Positions 22,580 to 34,759 of a stretch of DNA of 64,000 bases are shown piece after piece (position 1 is the stretch's first letter; the number at the start of each line of letters is the position of its first letter). This DNA is from Candidula unifasciata (Eukaryota; Mollusca; Gastropoda; Stylommatophora; Geomitridae). Where the stretch lies: the NCBI GenBank assembly GCA_905116865.2, contig CAJHNH020000556.1, positions 101,940 to 165,939 on the forward strand, given 5' to 3'. The translations under genes were made by a program, and so were the position numbers. Below the pieces are notes generated by a model. It was given only the letters and a program-made list of their open reading frames with translations, ran no database searches and was not told the DNA's origin.

Positions 22580-24595
22580 CTGAGGGGACTTAATATTAGA
22601 TGGTGGCTCTCATTGGTCTAGAATGTACTCCGTAGCTCAAACGACCATCCAACATCACTTCAGGGGTAAGGCGACTCAAATTATTATTTCAAACTGCAAA
22701 CATAATTATACCTGGGCACAATTTGGCCTGACCTCAACACCACTAAGAAGTCCCCAGACTAGATAGCAAACCTATCCATAGTCAAAATATAATACAATAA
22801 TGAATCTGACTAAACAACACTACAATCACACACAATCTAATCTAACAGAATTTTAAAAGACTGGACACTGACAAATGTAAATCCGGAATAATAATACATC
22901 ATGTAATAAGTACAATGTAGGTAAAGACTCTGACAAGTAAATGAAAGCAGAGGACAATCAAGGAAACTAATGAATTCAGAACTGAACTTTTCCTGAAAGA
23001 CTCCTGGGCTGTCTACAACATATCACGGCTCATCACTGCAAGACCTTGTGACAAGTTAAAGTGGGCACTAGTGTCTTGGGTGACTGCTGTTCTGGGGTAT
23101 ATCTCCACAGTTCATAGGCCAGACTTCACTAGGAGCAGCGCTGGACAATGAGTTAGGTATCAGTTCTAAAGCTGAAACTGTTTCACTGGCTAGATAGTGT
23201 CTGTTAAATGTGCAGAATGTACATAAAATAGTCAAGTTCCACAAACGGGCAAAAATACCTCAATTAATTACTATAGATCACAATCACTATACATAATGCA
23301 ACCCTCTAGTTGGGTTAGGTGGAAGGGCAGATTATGGATACCCTGGCTGCTTCCCCACAAAGACTGGTTAAGACCTTCTTCAGCATTGCTGTACTACTCA
23401 ATATAGGTGTTGTTGAATATTGACATGAGATACAGTTGCCAGACATTGGTACGTTATGCTTGGCGATTCTGGCACTCCTCCAGAGAGGTCAACAAACATC
23501 CTGTGAGCAAAGAGATTCATGGATTAGCTAACCATCAAACACCGTACCCTGTTCACGCTCACTTTACAATACAACACCAGTCAAATGCCAGGATGATAGT
23601 GTGGTAGTGGGTGGTAGTGATTCATTCTGATGAATACTTCTTCTAAAATTCCAATCCAGCCAAGAGATGACAAACAATTAGTCCTTTCCCATAGTAGGGT
23701 ACCTAAACTCGCACAGGTATAGACATACCACGGATCCGTGAATGCATTAGTAAGAAGAGCATTAAAGCAGTAGAAACACGACACAAAATGTCTTCAACTG
23801 ACACCCGACATTCTGTGTTTATAGTGACTTTAGTGGAACTCACGTCATCCTAAGTAACTCCAAACATTGCTCTACAACTAGCATTGAACTGCGATCTAGG
23901 TCAGCTCAGGCGGACAGTTTCTACTTAACTTAAGTGTTTACACATGCATAGGACATGATCAGTTCATGTATATAAAAAATGGATACATGAATTCCAGACT
24001 GTGTGAATCAACTATTAGGGGAATATAAGAGGATAACCCCCATCGGCTGGTAAGTAAACTGTCTGGGCTCGCGCGTTCTTGCAGTTTAAATCGTCTGACA
24101 GCTATGCGCAATTGTGTCACATAATTCCAACCGTCTTACACTCAGCAGCAGGGCAGAGCACTACAATTATTATAATCTACAATGTACTGACCCATGCTCA
24201 GTGGAAGTTCCTGGGTTAATTGGAGACTTTCAACGGTGGTGCTGAAGATTTGTAAGACAAAGGCGAAACCCGTCTATTTACTCTGGAGATTGAGCCAAGA
24301 ATGAGGATTTGAATTTGGAACTTGCCCGAGGCAGAAGCATGTGAAATTCCTTCTGCGAACCGGCAGTAGTTCGGTCGATGGAAAAAGACCTCGCTGCTCT
24401 TAGAAATTACTTCATAAAACAATTCACTCCCAAAAGATTTAAGAACGAACTGAGTACTTATCCTGACATCTTGACCCATAATACAAATGAAGGAGTATTT
24501 ACTGAGGGAGGAAAAGTCTAAGGTGTACAATATCTGTTCAGGTGCAAGATCAGAGGAGTGTTGCGCTGTCATGCTACACCAAGAACATATAAGTA
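22580..24595. other. Unassigned intergenic sequence, about 2 kb
   Basis: No coding motif, repeat family or RNA gene recognised. A 139-codon minus-strand frame at 24,216-24,635 partly overlaps the next SINE and lacks any visible domain. Confidence 0.35.
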
Positions 24596-24599
24596 AAGG

Positions 24600-24770
24600 A
24601 AAGTAAATGACCCTTTTCCACTGCTTTATGCGCATAGGGCATATAGGGCTAGACCTATATTTTATAGACCAATCGGCACAAGTTGGGTGATGTGGTCAGC
24701 ATTACACCAGCCTCCTTTACTTCCCCGAACTGCACCCGGTACCCACTCAAGGCTGAGTGGACCATATAGC
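24600..24770 (-). mobile_element. SINE family A (copy 2), 5'-truncated
   Basis: In reverse orientation: terminal GGAAAAGGGTCATTTACT, GCCGATTGGTCTATA, GTAATGCTGACCACATCACC, AAGTAAAGG and GTACCCACTCAAGG (as seen on the plus strand). The tRNA head is missing. Confidence 0.85.
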
Positions 24771-24799
24771 GAAGAGAAACAGAGTGACGATAAAAGGAT

Positions 24800-24820
24800 C
24801 GGGGAAGGGGGGGGGGGGGT
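24800..24820. repeat. Poly-G run
   Basis: G homopolymer interrupted by one A. Confidence 0.8.
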
Positions 24821-25084
24821 ACATGGTATGGGATGGGCTACATGCAGGAAAATGATAGGACAACATGTGTTGATATGGGGCCATTTGTGTCGTATAGTAT
24901 GTGTTCCCGAATTATAATTCCTACCATCTGGTACAGATTCAGATCTCCACAATATTTGCTATGGTACGATATACTTGAAGAAAACATTTGTTTCTGCTAT
25001 TTATGAGCAAGCTGCGGTTGTTGGGGGTACAGGTTTGGATTCAAGCACTACGTTGCTCCTATAGCTCCATATTAGAATTCTCGA

Positions 25085-26655
25085 ATTCTCTACGCTGCAA
25101 GTGCAGATAACAGTTCAGTATAAGTGTCTGTAGTGTGTGGTATTACGTTCATGAATACTGCTTTATATCTGTCTGTTGTTTGGTTGGTGAAAGCGTCCAT
25201 CGAATTTTGTAATGTGTAGAGTGTGTCCTGTATTGTCTGACATTGATAAAATGTATGCTCTTCTGTTTCGCCTATGTTCTGTTTAGACAGTTGGCATAGT
25301 ACCAGCTTTGCTAGTTTGTGTCTAGTAGGTATCATTTTATATATTACATATATATGGGTGTGTGTGTGTTATTCCAATAGCTTAGGTTTTATGTGTGGCC
25401 TGTTTATGTTTTTAAAAGATTAGGAAAAGTCTGTTTTGTTGCTTTTCTAGCTTCGCCTAATCCTTGTTTCTATAGAGAGTGCAATTTTTTCCAGCTGCTT
25501 GTATATTTGTAGTGTCAAGTATTGTAATAGAATTTCGTTAACCTTGATATATTGCATACATTTCCTATAAAAGGATGGTATGGTAACAAAATGGTGTGGA
25601 CTACTGTTGTCTATTGTTATTATTTGATAGTCTAAATCTGTGCGGAGTAAGTTCACTGCTAAATGGCTAGCTCTGGTTAACTAACGTCGTGCCCTGAATG
25701 CTTTAGTCTCAATGATTTCGTTTTTGTTCCAATGTCTTGAATTGCTATGCTTCCTTATTCTTTTCGTTGAATGAGAGTTTTATGTTTATAGCATGGAAGG
25801 GCGGATCCCAAAATAAATCTTTTGATGACTTTTTGGTTTTCTTTATTACTTTTGGTGGAGAATCTAGGGCTGTAGCTAAATGTATAATAACATTGTTGAC
25901 TATCTGGCTTCTCGTGAAAATGGTAAAATATAAATAATTATATTTATGTATTTTGAGCAAAATCTATTCAGTTATTTCTCACAGCTATGTCTATTTATAG
26001 ATGTAGGTATTTGATAAAGATTATGCCATATAATGTAAATACTTGTGAAACCAAGCCTGGGGGGGAGGGGGGGTTCTTACAGTTTCATAGACCCATGATC
26101 TGTGATTTTGTTACATTCAGCTTAGCACCGATTGCTAGCACGAACTCCATCAGGTGTTTAGTATGATTGTTGTGGATTTATGACTTGAAGGAAAACGAGA
26201 ATGGGAGAATATCAACTAATCTGCAGTTGCGAAAAGTCCACATTTTCCCATTTTAGGTATAAAAGTGCCTTCGTTAGATGTGTCCCATCTTATTATTATT
26301 TTGTTTCCTATTTATGGTTCTAAAACCAAATCGCCTGAGAGTGGTGACAAAAGGACATCCTTGTCTTACCGATCTTATAACCTGAAAGGCAAGGCTGAGG
26401 TCAACGAGTGAATTACTAGTACTTTGCTTTATGGATTCCTGTACACCATTAAAAAAATAATCAGTCTTTATTACACTGTGTAGTCAGTGTTTTAAGTAAA
26501 TATAAGTGCCAGATGCTGTTAAATGCTTTCTCTTGGTCCAAAGACAGGAGATAGGGTTGACAATTTTTATGATCTGTAAAAGCAATTAATTAGGTCTCTA
26601 ATGAAAATTTTGCGTTTATCTATATTTCTGTTTTCGAAGCTACACTGTCAATTTT
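25085..26655 (-). pseudogene. Tx1/L1-like LINE polymerase, decayed
   Basis: Minus-strand motifs appear in the right order over about 1.57 kb: LDQEKAFN (RT motif A, near 26,520-26,545), SVRQGCPF (near 26,350-26,372), GTFIPKMGKCGLFATAD (the A-DD motif with the second Asp lost to a stop, near 26,216-26,260), VIKKTKKSSKDLFWDPP (25,800s), SPHHFVTIPSFYRKCMQY (25,560-25,600), and RHKLAKLVLCQLSKQN followed by ETEEHTFYQCQ (zinc-knuckle-like CxxC...H...C, 25,240-25,330, second Cys lost). DQEKAF and the HF-IPSFY block point to the Tx1/L1 group. Multiple frameshifts and stops mean it cannot be active. Confidence 0.8.
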
Positions 26656-26659
26656 ATAC

Positions 26660-26768
26660 ATTAGTTTGTCCATGACCAATGGCAAGCTACTGGACGTAAA
26701 TTTGCCAAGAAAAACTACACAACAGCCAGGGGCAACGTCCTGTAAAGGATACCAGACTAGCCTTGTAC
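26660..26768 (+). mobile_element. SINE family D, 3' part (copy 1)
   Basis: Contains AATGGCAAGCTACTGGACGT, AAATTTGCCAAGAAAAAC, ACACAACAGCCAGGGGC and AACGTCCTGTAAAGGATACC, matching the 3' half of the complete copy at 44.85-45.1 kb. Confidence 0.85.
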
Positions 26769-26817
26769 ATGACCGGATTGCGTTTGACAAATCCGCTTTG
26801 ATGCAGATTCTTCTTTT

Positions 26818-26864
26818 TCATCATCATCATCATCATCATCATCCTCTTCTTCTTCTTTTTCTTC

Positions 26865-26896
<32 letters not shown>

Positions 26897-26915
26897 CTTC
26901 TTCTCCTCCTTCCTA
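26818..26915. repeat. (CAT)n/(CTT)n compound microsatellite
   Basis: A block of CAT followed by CTT with interruptions. Confidence 0.95.
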
Positions 26916-27395
26916 GTCTTCCTTCACCTTGAACGAGGAAACCAATTCCAGGAGATGAGGACTACAATCAGAGGTATTCTGTTTGGCAGCAATGTGTGTG
27001 ATTTCTGCGCAGTTTAAAAGGATCCTGCCCAAATGAAAGCAGACGACCACACAGAAGATAACAAGCTGGTTCAAGGCCGCAGTTATCAATAATCTCATGG
27101 GATATATTAAGGTCACGGTGTGAATCGGCATTACTAGGTAAGGGGACCATAATCCCTTCCCGTCGCCTTTCCTCTCAAAACAATTATTGCCCTCGTGCTT
27201 TGCGTAAGCAGGGTCACGCCTGAGCTGTTCCGGGTTGTATAGCCTGTCATGTTTACCTGCATATCTGATGTACTTCATAATAGTGCAGATTACCGTGGTT
27301 TCACTTCCAAGGTGACGGACAGGTAGATGCTGCCATAAAGAGATGGTAGAGGGTGGGAGCTTCAGTCCTTTTATAGTTTTTAGGACTCTCAAGTG
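26913..27395 (-). other. Open frame of 159 codons, not recognised
   Basis: A minus-strand frame starting at 27,392 includes RLYNPEQLRRDPAYAKHEGN and a long hydrophobic segment (RLLITAALNQLVIFCVVVCF) that could span a membrane. It is one of the longest non-repetitive frames here, but there is no start context, homologous motif or splice evidence to support it. I regard it as probably non-coding. Confidence 0.2.
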
Positions 27396-27399
27396 GCGT

Positions 27400-27940
27400 A
27401 ACGCTGTTCAAATGTGCAATAATATTTATCAGACAAATAGCAATTATTATTGTTGTTAATATTATATCTGAACAGTAAGGAATATAAGAGTATATTAGAA
27501 ATATGATACACTGTAAAAGAAACACTATAAGGAAGAGAACGTTTATTTGGTTATCGCGTTGGGTCCCCTAGCTGGAAAAACAAAATGATGCGGGGAAGGG
27601 GGAGGGGTGTTAGGGAAGTGTGGGTGGGGGAAATCGCAAGGTCATTTACGGAATTATTTACTTTGGCCACGGAAAGGTACAATCTGGGTCATTATCATCA
27701 TCACGTAGCAGGGCCTTCTGTTGCATGATGTCGCTGTCATTGGAGCATGCCGAAAGGCCACATGTTTCTCTGTCACGTTTCCCGTGTTTATAATTTTAAT
27801 TCCTAGGGCCGCCTCCCACCCCCTCCCCCACCCATCCCCCCACCCCCAATTGTTCTTAGGGGCCTGAACCCTCACTAGTTAGAAAATGTGCAAGAAGGCA
27901 AAGTCGTCTCGGTAACAATAGAGACGTTCTCTTTTACAAT
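27400..27940. other. Unassigned sequence with G- and C-rich runs
   Basis: Holds a G-rich patch (27,590-27,630) and a C-rich patch (27,808-27,850). No gene recognised. Confidence 0.4.
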
Positions 27941-27943
27941 ATA

Positions 27944-28205
27944 GGAGTCTCTGTGGCGAAGTGGTCAAGCTGTTAGCCTCGCGGTCTGAATGACGTTGGT
28001 TGGTTTCACGACGGCGCCGCTCAGTTTATTAGAGCAGTTTTTAATGGAGATCCATGGGGGTCGTCGCCGGTTCTACGGAGCTAGGTTTTTGTGCGACGAT
28101 CTTGGCAGGCGGCTAGCCGCTCTGTGGAGAGGGGCTGAGTCACATGGAAGAGAACATTCTGCAATGAAACTGATCCTCTCGACTGTAACCTGTAATCTAT
28201 CTCTT
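27944..28205 (+). mobile_element. SINE family B (copy 2)
   Basis: tRNA-like head (GTGGCGAAGTGGTCAAGC), then GGAGATCCATGGGGGTCGTC, CTACGGAGCTAGG, CGATCTTGGCAGGCGGCTAG and CCGCTCTGTGGAGA. Same landmark order as the copies at 2.28 and 40.5 kb. Confidence 0.85.
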
Positions 28206-28214
28206 ACAGGTTTT

Positions 28215-28272
28215 AGTTACACTGTGATTACACTTTGGTTACACTTTGGTTACACTTTGGTTACACTTTCAA
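28215..28272. repeat. 12-bp tandem repeat, about 4-5 copies
   Basis: Unit TTTGGTTACACT, immediately downstream of the SINE. Confidence 0.9.
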
Positions 28273-28289
28273 ACAATGGGAACCGCTAG

Positions 28290-28535
28290 ACACTGGCATG
28301 GGGATCGCATGGTCGCTGGCTCAGATCCTCACGCAATTAGACTTTTTTTTTTTTTTTTAGAAATTACCTTGGCTCTCTGGTCGACTTAGCCATTAAATGG
28401 GTACCAGGTAAAGTCCTGGCAAGTAGAGGCAGCTGATATCGCCCATTAGTGCCGATTGGTCTATACCATGCAGATCTCGCCCCCTCCATGCACAGCACAC
28501 ATAAAGGCGTGGTAAAGGGTCCTTTACATTGTTGT
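28290..28535 (+). mobile_element. SINE family A (copy 3)
   Basis: Landmarks: GGTCGACTTAGCC, ATGGGTACCAGG, AGTAGAGGCAGCTGAT, GTGCCGATTGGTCTATA, AAAGGCGTGGTAAAGGGTCC. A poly-T run (28,346-28,360) replaces the normal short T run. Confidence 0.85.
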
Positions 28536-28539
28536 TTTT

Positions 28540-29180
28540 TTAAATATAATAATATACTTCGTTGCTATGAAGCACAAGCAATATTATTGTTATTACTACT
28601 GCGCATTTAAAAAAGACTTAAGACCCTTGAGCCCCTCCCCTGGCAAATTTTTAGAGAGCTAACACCCCCTCCCCCTCCCTCAAGCTATCTTGGTGGAGGT
28701 GTACCTGTGGGGTGTTCCTTGTGTCTTATTCCAGGAACCTTTTCTCATTTTGATTTCTGTTTCATTTCTGCCATCTTATGTTATTACATTTCCTCCGAAG
28801 TCGGAGTACATCTGCCGGAGAGGCGGGGAACGAGAACTGCAAACAAATAAGCCAGTAAAACGGATGTACACGCAAAACTCAGGTCAAGGTAAAAGCCAAA
28901 AGTCCATTTTGGACGAACAACCGCGACTTACCGCCGGAATTCACAGCCGTTGAACAAGAAGAAGAAGAAATGTTATTACATGTCCAAGATATGAGAAATG
29001 TGTTACTTGTTCATATATCCGTTCGCTTATTGTAAGGTTCGTCTGGTGGTTGTTTCCTAATGGTTATTTACCATAGCTTTTGTTTTTGAATGTTAATGTC
29101 AAATCCAGATTGCACTCTGCATGTTAACTTGATCTACTAGGCCCGGCTCACCTTTTGCTAGTAACACAGTGTCAAAGAGG
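28540..29180. other. Unassigned sequence
   Basis: C-rich patch at 28,633-28,680. An 87-codon frame at 28,690-28,953 has no visible domain. Confidence 0.35.
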
Positions 29181-29182
29181 AG

Positions 29183-29392
29183 CGGTTAGCCGAACGGTTA
29201 AAACACTTGGCTCTCAAGCGGGAGACTCGGGTTCGAATCCTCGGTAAAGCGTACGATTATTTTTGTTGGGAGCAAAATAAAACTCTCACCTTCACAGTAG
29301 TGGCGACAGCACTAGCCATTTGGCCGTAAATCCTTAGGCTCAAAGACCCCCCCCCCCCCCCACCTACACCGCAAAAGTGGTATAAAAAAGGC
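29183..29392 (+). mobile_element. tRNA-derived SINE, family E (copy 1)
   Basis: Head GCGGTTAGCCGAACGGTTAA (A box) and ACTCGGGTTCGAATCCTCGG (B box and flanking T-arm pairing) are well preserved. Downstream come AAAACTCTCACCTTCACAGT, GTGGCGACAGCACTAGCCAT and a C-rich stretch. The acceptor stem is not closed and the body recurs at 42.73 kb, which argues against a functional tRNA. Confidence 0.8.
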
Positions 29393-29571
29393 AGTAATTA
29401 GCAGTTTGACACTGTGTCAGCGGCATATCTCAGATTGTTTAATATTCTTTCATTAATATTGATTTAAGACATTTTTTCAGCTTGTTTAATTATCGTGTTC
29501 TGTTGATCATTTTAGAAGGCTCAGGGGTAATAAACATCCTTGACGTAATTTTCTTTATACATCTCCAAGGG

Positions 29572-29955
29572 GCCTGTGTGGTCTCGAGGCAGCGTGTCAG
29601 CCTCGAGTGCTAGAGTTCAAGCCCCAGTGAAAGCTGGGATTTTTTTTTTTGTTCACGTGGACTTCTAGTTATTTTCCCTGATCTCTGGGTAGTGAGATAG
29701 GACGCCCGTGTGTATTGTTGCCAACGTAAAAAAAATCCCTTGGAAGTTAGAAATAAAAAAAAAAAAATTGCAAAACGGCTCTGCCCGGGCAAAATTTGGA
29801 GTTAAAAATGTACCAAAAATATTTCAGGAATCTCGCCGGTTGTTACGGAGCTCTGCACTGTGCTGAGCTACTTCGGACTCAAATTTGAGCTAGAATTAGA
29901 ACTGAGCACTTATCGGTTACTACCCGTGTGCCATGATCTTGATCTGTGGTCAAAC
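29572..29955 (+). mobile_element. SINE family C (copy 1)
   Basis: Head GTGTGGTCTCGAGGCAGCGT with B-box-like GAGTTCAAGCCCCAG. Body: CACGTGGACTTCTAGTTATT, CTGGGTAGTGAGATAGGACG, CTGCCCGGGCAAAATTTGGA, CTGCACTGTGCTGAGC. End: GAGCACTTATCGGTTACTAC, CCGTGTGCCATGATCTTGAT. About 380 bp, the longest SINE-like family here. Landmarks in all four copies agree in order. Confidence 0.88.
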
Positions 29956-29959
29956 CTCT

Positions 29960-30455
29960 AGCCTCTTTTCTATCTCTATGTGTACCCAATGTGATTTGTT
30001 TTGTGAACTGCAGATTCTGGCCCGTCGCTAGAAAACTGTTATTGTTATCACAATCGAGGTCATTGCACGTTTGGCATTTACATGCTTGCTCTGTCCTACA
30101 GATGCAGCAGCCATCCCCATTGTGCCTCACCTGACTGCTCTCTGAGAAGATGGTTATAACCTGCCCTATTGTTACCTCAGAGACGGCACTGGCGGGCTTC
30201 CTCATGTTTCATTCTGAGGTCATGATTTTGTGTTAGCGTCAACCACTCATCAGCACCCACCAGTCTAGTTTTACACAAAGGAAAACAACACACAGACAAT
30301 GTTGCGATATATTTTTATTTACTGCATCTGGTATCAATCATCCAACGACAACTTGTCCAACAGCGACGTTCCCGTTCTTCAGCTTGAATCACCAACTTCT
30401 CTACAATTAAACCGCAATGAGGGATGACAACGCAGCTGGTGAGATGTCTGGATGA
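29960..30455. other. Unassigned sequence with a Cys-rich minus-strand frame
   Basis: A 108-codon minus-strand frame (29,879-30,205) includes CCICRTEQACKCQTCNDLDC. Its 3' part lies inside the preceding SINE, so the frame as a whole is unlikely to be a gene. An exon at 30,000-30,200 cannot be excluded. Confidence 0.25.
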
Positions 30456-30615
30456 GCGGTTCTCAAACTGGGTGCCGCGAGTGTATGCCAGGGGTGCCGC
30501 GAGTGTATGCCAGGGGTGCCGCGAGTGTATGCCAGGGGTGCCTCGAGTGTATGCCCGGGGTGCCGCGAGTGTATGCCAGGGGTGCCGCGAGTGTATGCCA
30601 GAGGTGCCGCGGCAG
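30455..30615 (+). mobile_element. hAT-type terminus expanded into a 23-bp minisatellite
   Basis: GAGCGGTTCTCAAACTGGGT at 30,455 matches the terminal sequence (CAGNGGTTCTCAAACT...) of many animal hAT-family non-autonomous elements. GGTGCCGCG follows, as usual in that group. From there about six copies of GTGCCGCGAGTGTATGCCAG plus GGG run to 30,611, producing spurious frames on both strands. The opposite terminus was not found. Confidence 0.7.
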
Positions 30616-30619
30616 TAAT

Positions 30620-31740
30620 CAAGAAAAGTCGGCTAAACTTTGATATTATTAAAGACGGCATGCAGATAATCAAGAGTTAAAATTTAAGTTGTCTTTTCTT
30701 GCCATAGTTAAAAAGAGTTTATTGTTTGTTTCACACTTAGATGTGTTTCATATTACATCAAATGCGTTCCGCAACATGCTAATAATTGTCCTTTATTTAT
30801 CTCGAGGTGCGACCGAGACACTATCTGCATTCTTTAAGGCTTAGTCTATAAGTAAATTTGTGGTTACATTGTCTCAGCGGACATCTGCTAATCTAAGGCC
30901 TCCAAGCTGGTCTGTCTCAGTTCGCGGAAAGGCAACTCAGGACCAAATGAAAATCCGGGTAAACTAAAGAAAATTTGATCCTAGATACCTTTCTTTGTTT
31001 GGCTTTATTTCGGTTGGGAACCAACAGGCACCGGACGGGCCATTCGTTAACTGTCATAGAAGTGTTGTTAACGGCTGCTTAGTCAGTACAAATTAAAGAG
31101 TAACCTGGATTGCAATCATACTTATTTAGTACATAAAGGTTAAGAAATATTCAAACGCCGTGCTATATCTCTTCAGGCAGGGTCATTCATGATGGATAGA
31201 ATTTCTAAAGATGAAATGAAAAGTATTTAATGCAAAATTCGTCCAAACAGTTTCATTCATCGCATTAAAGAACTGAACATTGAATTTGCACTGTTTTTTC
31301 TTGTTTCCCTAAGTATTCAACCGCTTTAAGGGTAGTTGTGCCGCGATTTTTTTTTTTAGCCCTTCTAGGGTGTAAAGCCAAACAGGTCTAGAGAACAAAA
31401 CACCATGACAACCACATCAGCTGACAATAAGCAGCTTTATATATTCAGGACAAACACATTAAAATGAGACTGGGTGAGAAATGATCCTATCACACTGAAA
31501 ACAAATTGCACTGAATTCATTGCCTAGCAGAAGAGAAAATGAATTTATCATCACGTTAGAAGGTAACATTAGAAACAACTACCAACACAATCTATGTGAA
31601 TATAACATGATGTCTAGATATAATACAATTGATGTATGAATAGATGATCAGCTCCCTCCGGTCTCAGGGGGACTCTCATCCACAAGTTTCTTCTCTGTGT
31701 TTGTTTTCTCCTCTCCTCCTTGTCTCCTGTTTCGTTGTCG
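30620..31740. other. Unassigned intergenic sequence
   Basis: About 1.1 kb, AT-rich, possibly including the rest of the hAT-like element at its left. No coding motif. Confidence 0.35.
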
Positions 31741-31747
31741 GCCGTTT

Positions 31748-32592
<845 letters not shown>

Positions 32593-32604
32593 AAAACAAA
32601 TTTG

Positions 32605-32715
32605 GCTTGAAACCAAAATGTCGCCAAGGAGAATATGGATAGACATACTACATCTACACCAAATGAGAATAGTCGACGCCCCAGTCCTGCAATGGATCGG
32701 CCCTGGTGGAAATTG
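32605..32715 (+). pseudogene. LINE 3' stub, family of 0.9 and 57 kb
   Basis: Directly after the TTTC array the plus strand reads SPRRIWIDILHLHQMRIVDA, corresponding to the RWxDNIxDTLRLHGMxxVxA ending of the LINE copies at 0.9, 2.7 and 57.1 kb. About 110 bp survives. Confidence 0.6.
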
Positions 32716-32719
32716 TTGG

Positions 32720-32985
32720 TGATTTTAAAGCCAGTGCATAATTGCTAATTTATACCTGATGTCATTTACAACCAATGTACATGTTTTCCAATTGTATCTT
32801 ACTTTAATTGTAACGTTATTGGTTTTGTGACATTATTTCCAATTCTAAGGTAATTGGTTTTCATTTGTTATTTTCGTTCCAACGTGATTTCAGTTTTAAA
32901 ACATGCCAGTAAAAGCTGAAGAACAAGCAGAGATCAGCCATTCAGCTAAAGTTAAATGATTTCGCAGACACACATGCCTTAGGCA
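32720..32985. other. Unassigned sequence
   Basis: AT-rich, no recognised element. Confidence 0.35.
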
Positions 32986-32989
32986 ACTG

Positions 32990-34172
32990 GTGACCGTTAA
33001 CAGAGCTGTAGTCAGGATGGCAATGAATGACCGGTAACAGAGCTGTAGTCGGGATGGGGATGAATGACCGGTAACAGAGCTGTAGTCGGGATGGTGATGA
33101 ATGACCTGTAACAGAGCTCTAGTCGGGATGGGGATGAATGACCGGTAACAGAGCTGTAGTCGGGATAGGGATGAATGACCGGTAACAGAACTGTAGTCGG
33201 GATGGCGATGAATGACCGGTAACAGAACTGTAGTCGGGATGGCGATGAATGACCGGTAACAGAACTGTAGTCGGGATGGCGATGAATGAACGGTAACAGA
33301 ACTGTAGTCGGGATGGCGATGAATGACCGGTAACAGAACTGTAGTCGGGATGGCGATGAATGACCGGTAACAGAACTGTAGTCGGGATGGCGATGAATGA
33401 CCGGTAACAGAGCTCTAGTCGGGATGGAGATGAATGACCGGTAACAGAACTGTAGTCGGGATGGCGATGAATGACCGGTAACAGAACTGTAGTCGGGATG
33501 GCGATGAATTACCGGTAACAGAGCTCTAATCGGGATGGTGATGAATGACCGGTAACAGAGCTGTAGTCGGGATGGCGATGAATGACCGGTAACAGAACTG
33601 TAGTCGGGATGTCTATGAATGACCGGTAACAGAACTGTAGTCGGGATGGCGATGAATGACCGGTAACAGAGCTCTAGTCGGGATGACGATGAATGACCGG
33701 TAACATAACTGTAGTCGGGTTGGGGATGAATGACCGGTAACAGAGCTCTAGTCAGGATAGCGATGAATGACCGGTAACAGAACTGTAGTCGGGATGGCGA
33801 TGAATGACCTGTAACAGAACTGTAGTCGGGATGGCGATGAATGACCGGTAACAGAACTGTAGTCGGGATGGCGATGAATGACCGGTAACATAGCTGTAGT
33901 CGGGATGGGGATGAATGACCGGTAACATAACTGTAGTCGGGATGGCGATGAATGACCGGTAACAGACCTCTAGTCGGGATGGGGATGAATGACCGGTAAC
34001 ATAACTGTAGTCGGGATGGCGATGAATGACCGGTAACAGAGGTCTAGTCGGGATAGGGATGAATGACCGGTAACAGAACTGTAGTCGGGATGGCGATGAA
34101 TGACCGGTAACAGAACTGTAGTCGGGATGGCGATAAATGACCAGTAACAGAGTTCTAGTCGGGATGGCGATG
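32990..34172. repeat. 37-bp minisatellite, about 32 copies
   Basis: Unit GAATGACCGGTAACAGAACT plus GTAGTCGGGATGGCGAT. Variants at fixed positions (AGAGCTG, AGAGCTC, AGAACTG, ATAACTG; GGGGAT or GGCGAT) are distributed in blocks, as expected from unequal exchange. An open frame on the minus strand at 33,970-34,206 is a by-product. Confidence 0.97.
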
Positions 34173-34179
34173 GACTCTT

Positions 34180-34755
34180 AAGAAATGAAGCCGCCGGTAT
34201 CAACATTAATTAGAGAAAGACATTCGCCATATATTGGCCACAGTCTGAAAAGAATTTAACATGTATTCAACAGATCCTATTCACAGTTTGTAGTAGAGCC
34301 AGTATCATCTTCACATATTATATCATTGTAATTATGTTATCCCGAGGCGATTTCTTTCATCTGGCTGATTTACTGATTGATTTATTGATTTGTAACTGTT
34401 AATGTTGGGTGAAACCGTGTACTCTTGTCGATATTCACTGGTTTTCACTGCTACCGTTCGATTCTCTGTAATTTGTCTACAGTGTATAGTTTCCATATAT
34501 TTATAAGTACCATTTACCGTTGTTAGAAATGCAGACATAAATTTCACACATTTGAGGAATATTTTAACGAATATTTTGTTGATAGTGATGATATTTATTA
34601 TAAATGTTGTGATGTGTATGAAATAATGATGTAGGAGAGAAGGGACATTAAAACAGCACAATGTTTGACAGGCCAGTGGAGGCAATTCTTAGCCTTTGAA
34701 ATCATGTTTTTTCGTTTGTTAGTTCGTTCAGTTCTCTCACCAAGCTTCACATCAC
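34180..34755. other. Unassigned AT-rich sequence
   Basis: No gene or recognised repeat. A 117-codon minus-strand frame has no visible domain. Confidence 0.35.
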
Positions 34756-34759
34756 TTGT

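Noticed and set aside
24216..24635. 139-codon minus-strand frame as a gene
   Set aside because: Its 5' end overlaps the terminus of a SINE and no domain is visible.
26913..27392. 159-codon minus-strand frame as a membrane protein gene
   Set aside because: No homologous motif, no supporting start or splice context, and competing frames over the same bases. Listed only as an unassigned open frame.
29183..29255. tRNA gene with good A and B boxes
   Set aside because: No acceptor-stem pairing and the downstream body recurs at 42.7 kb, so it is the head of a SINE.
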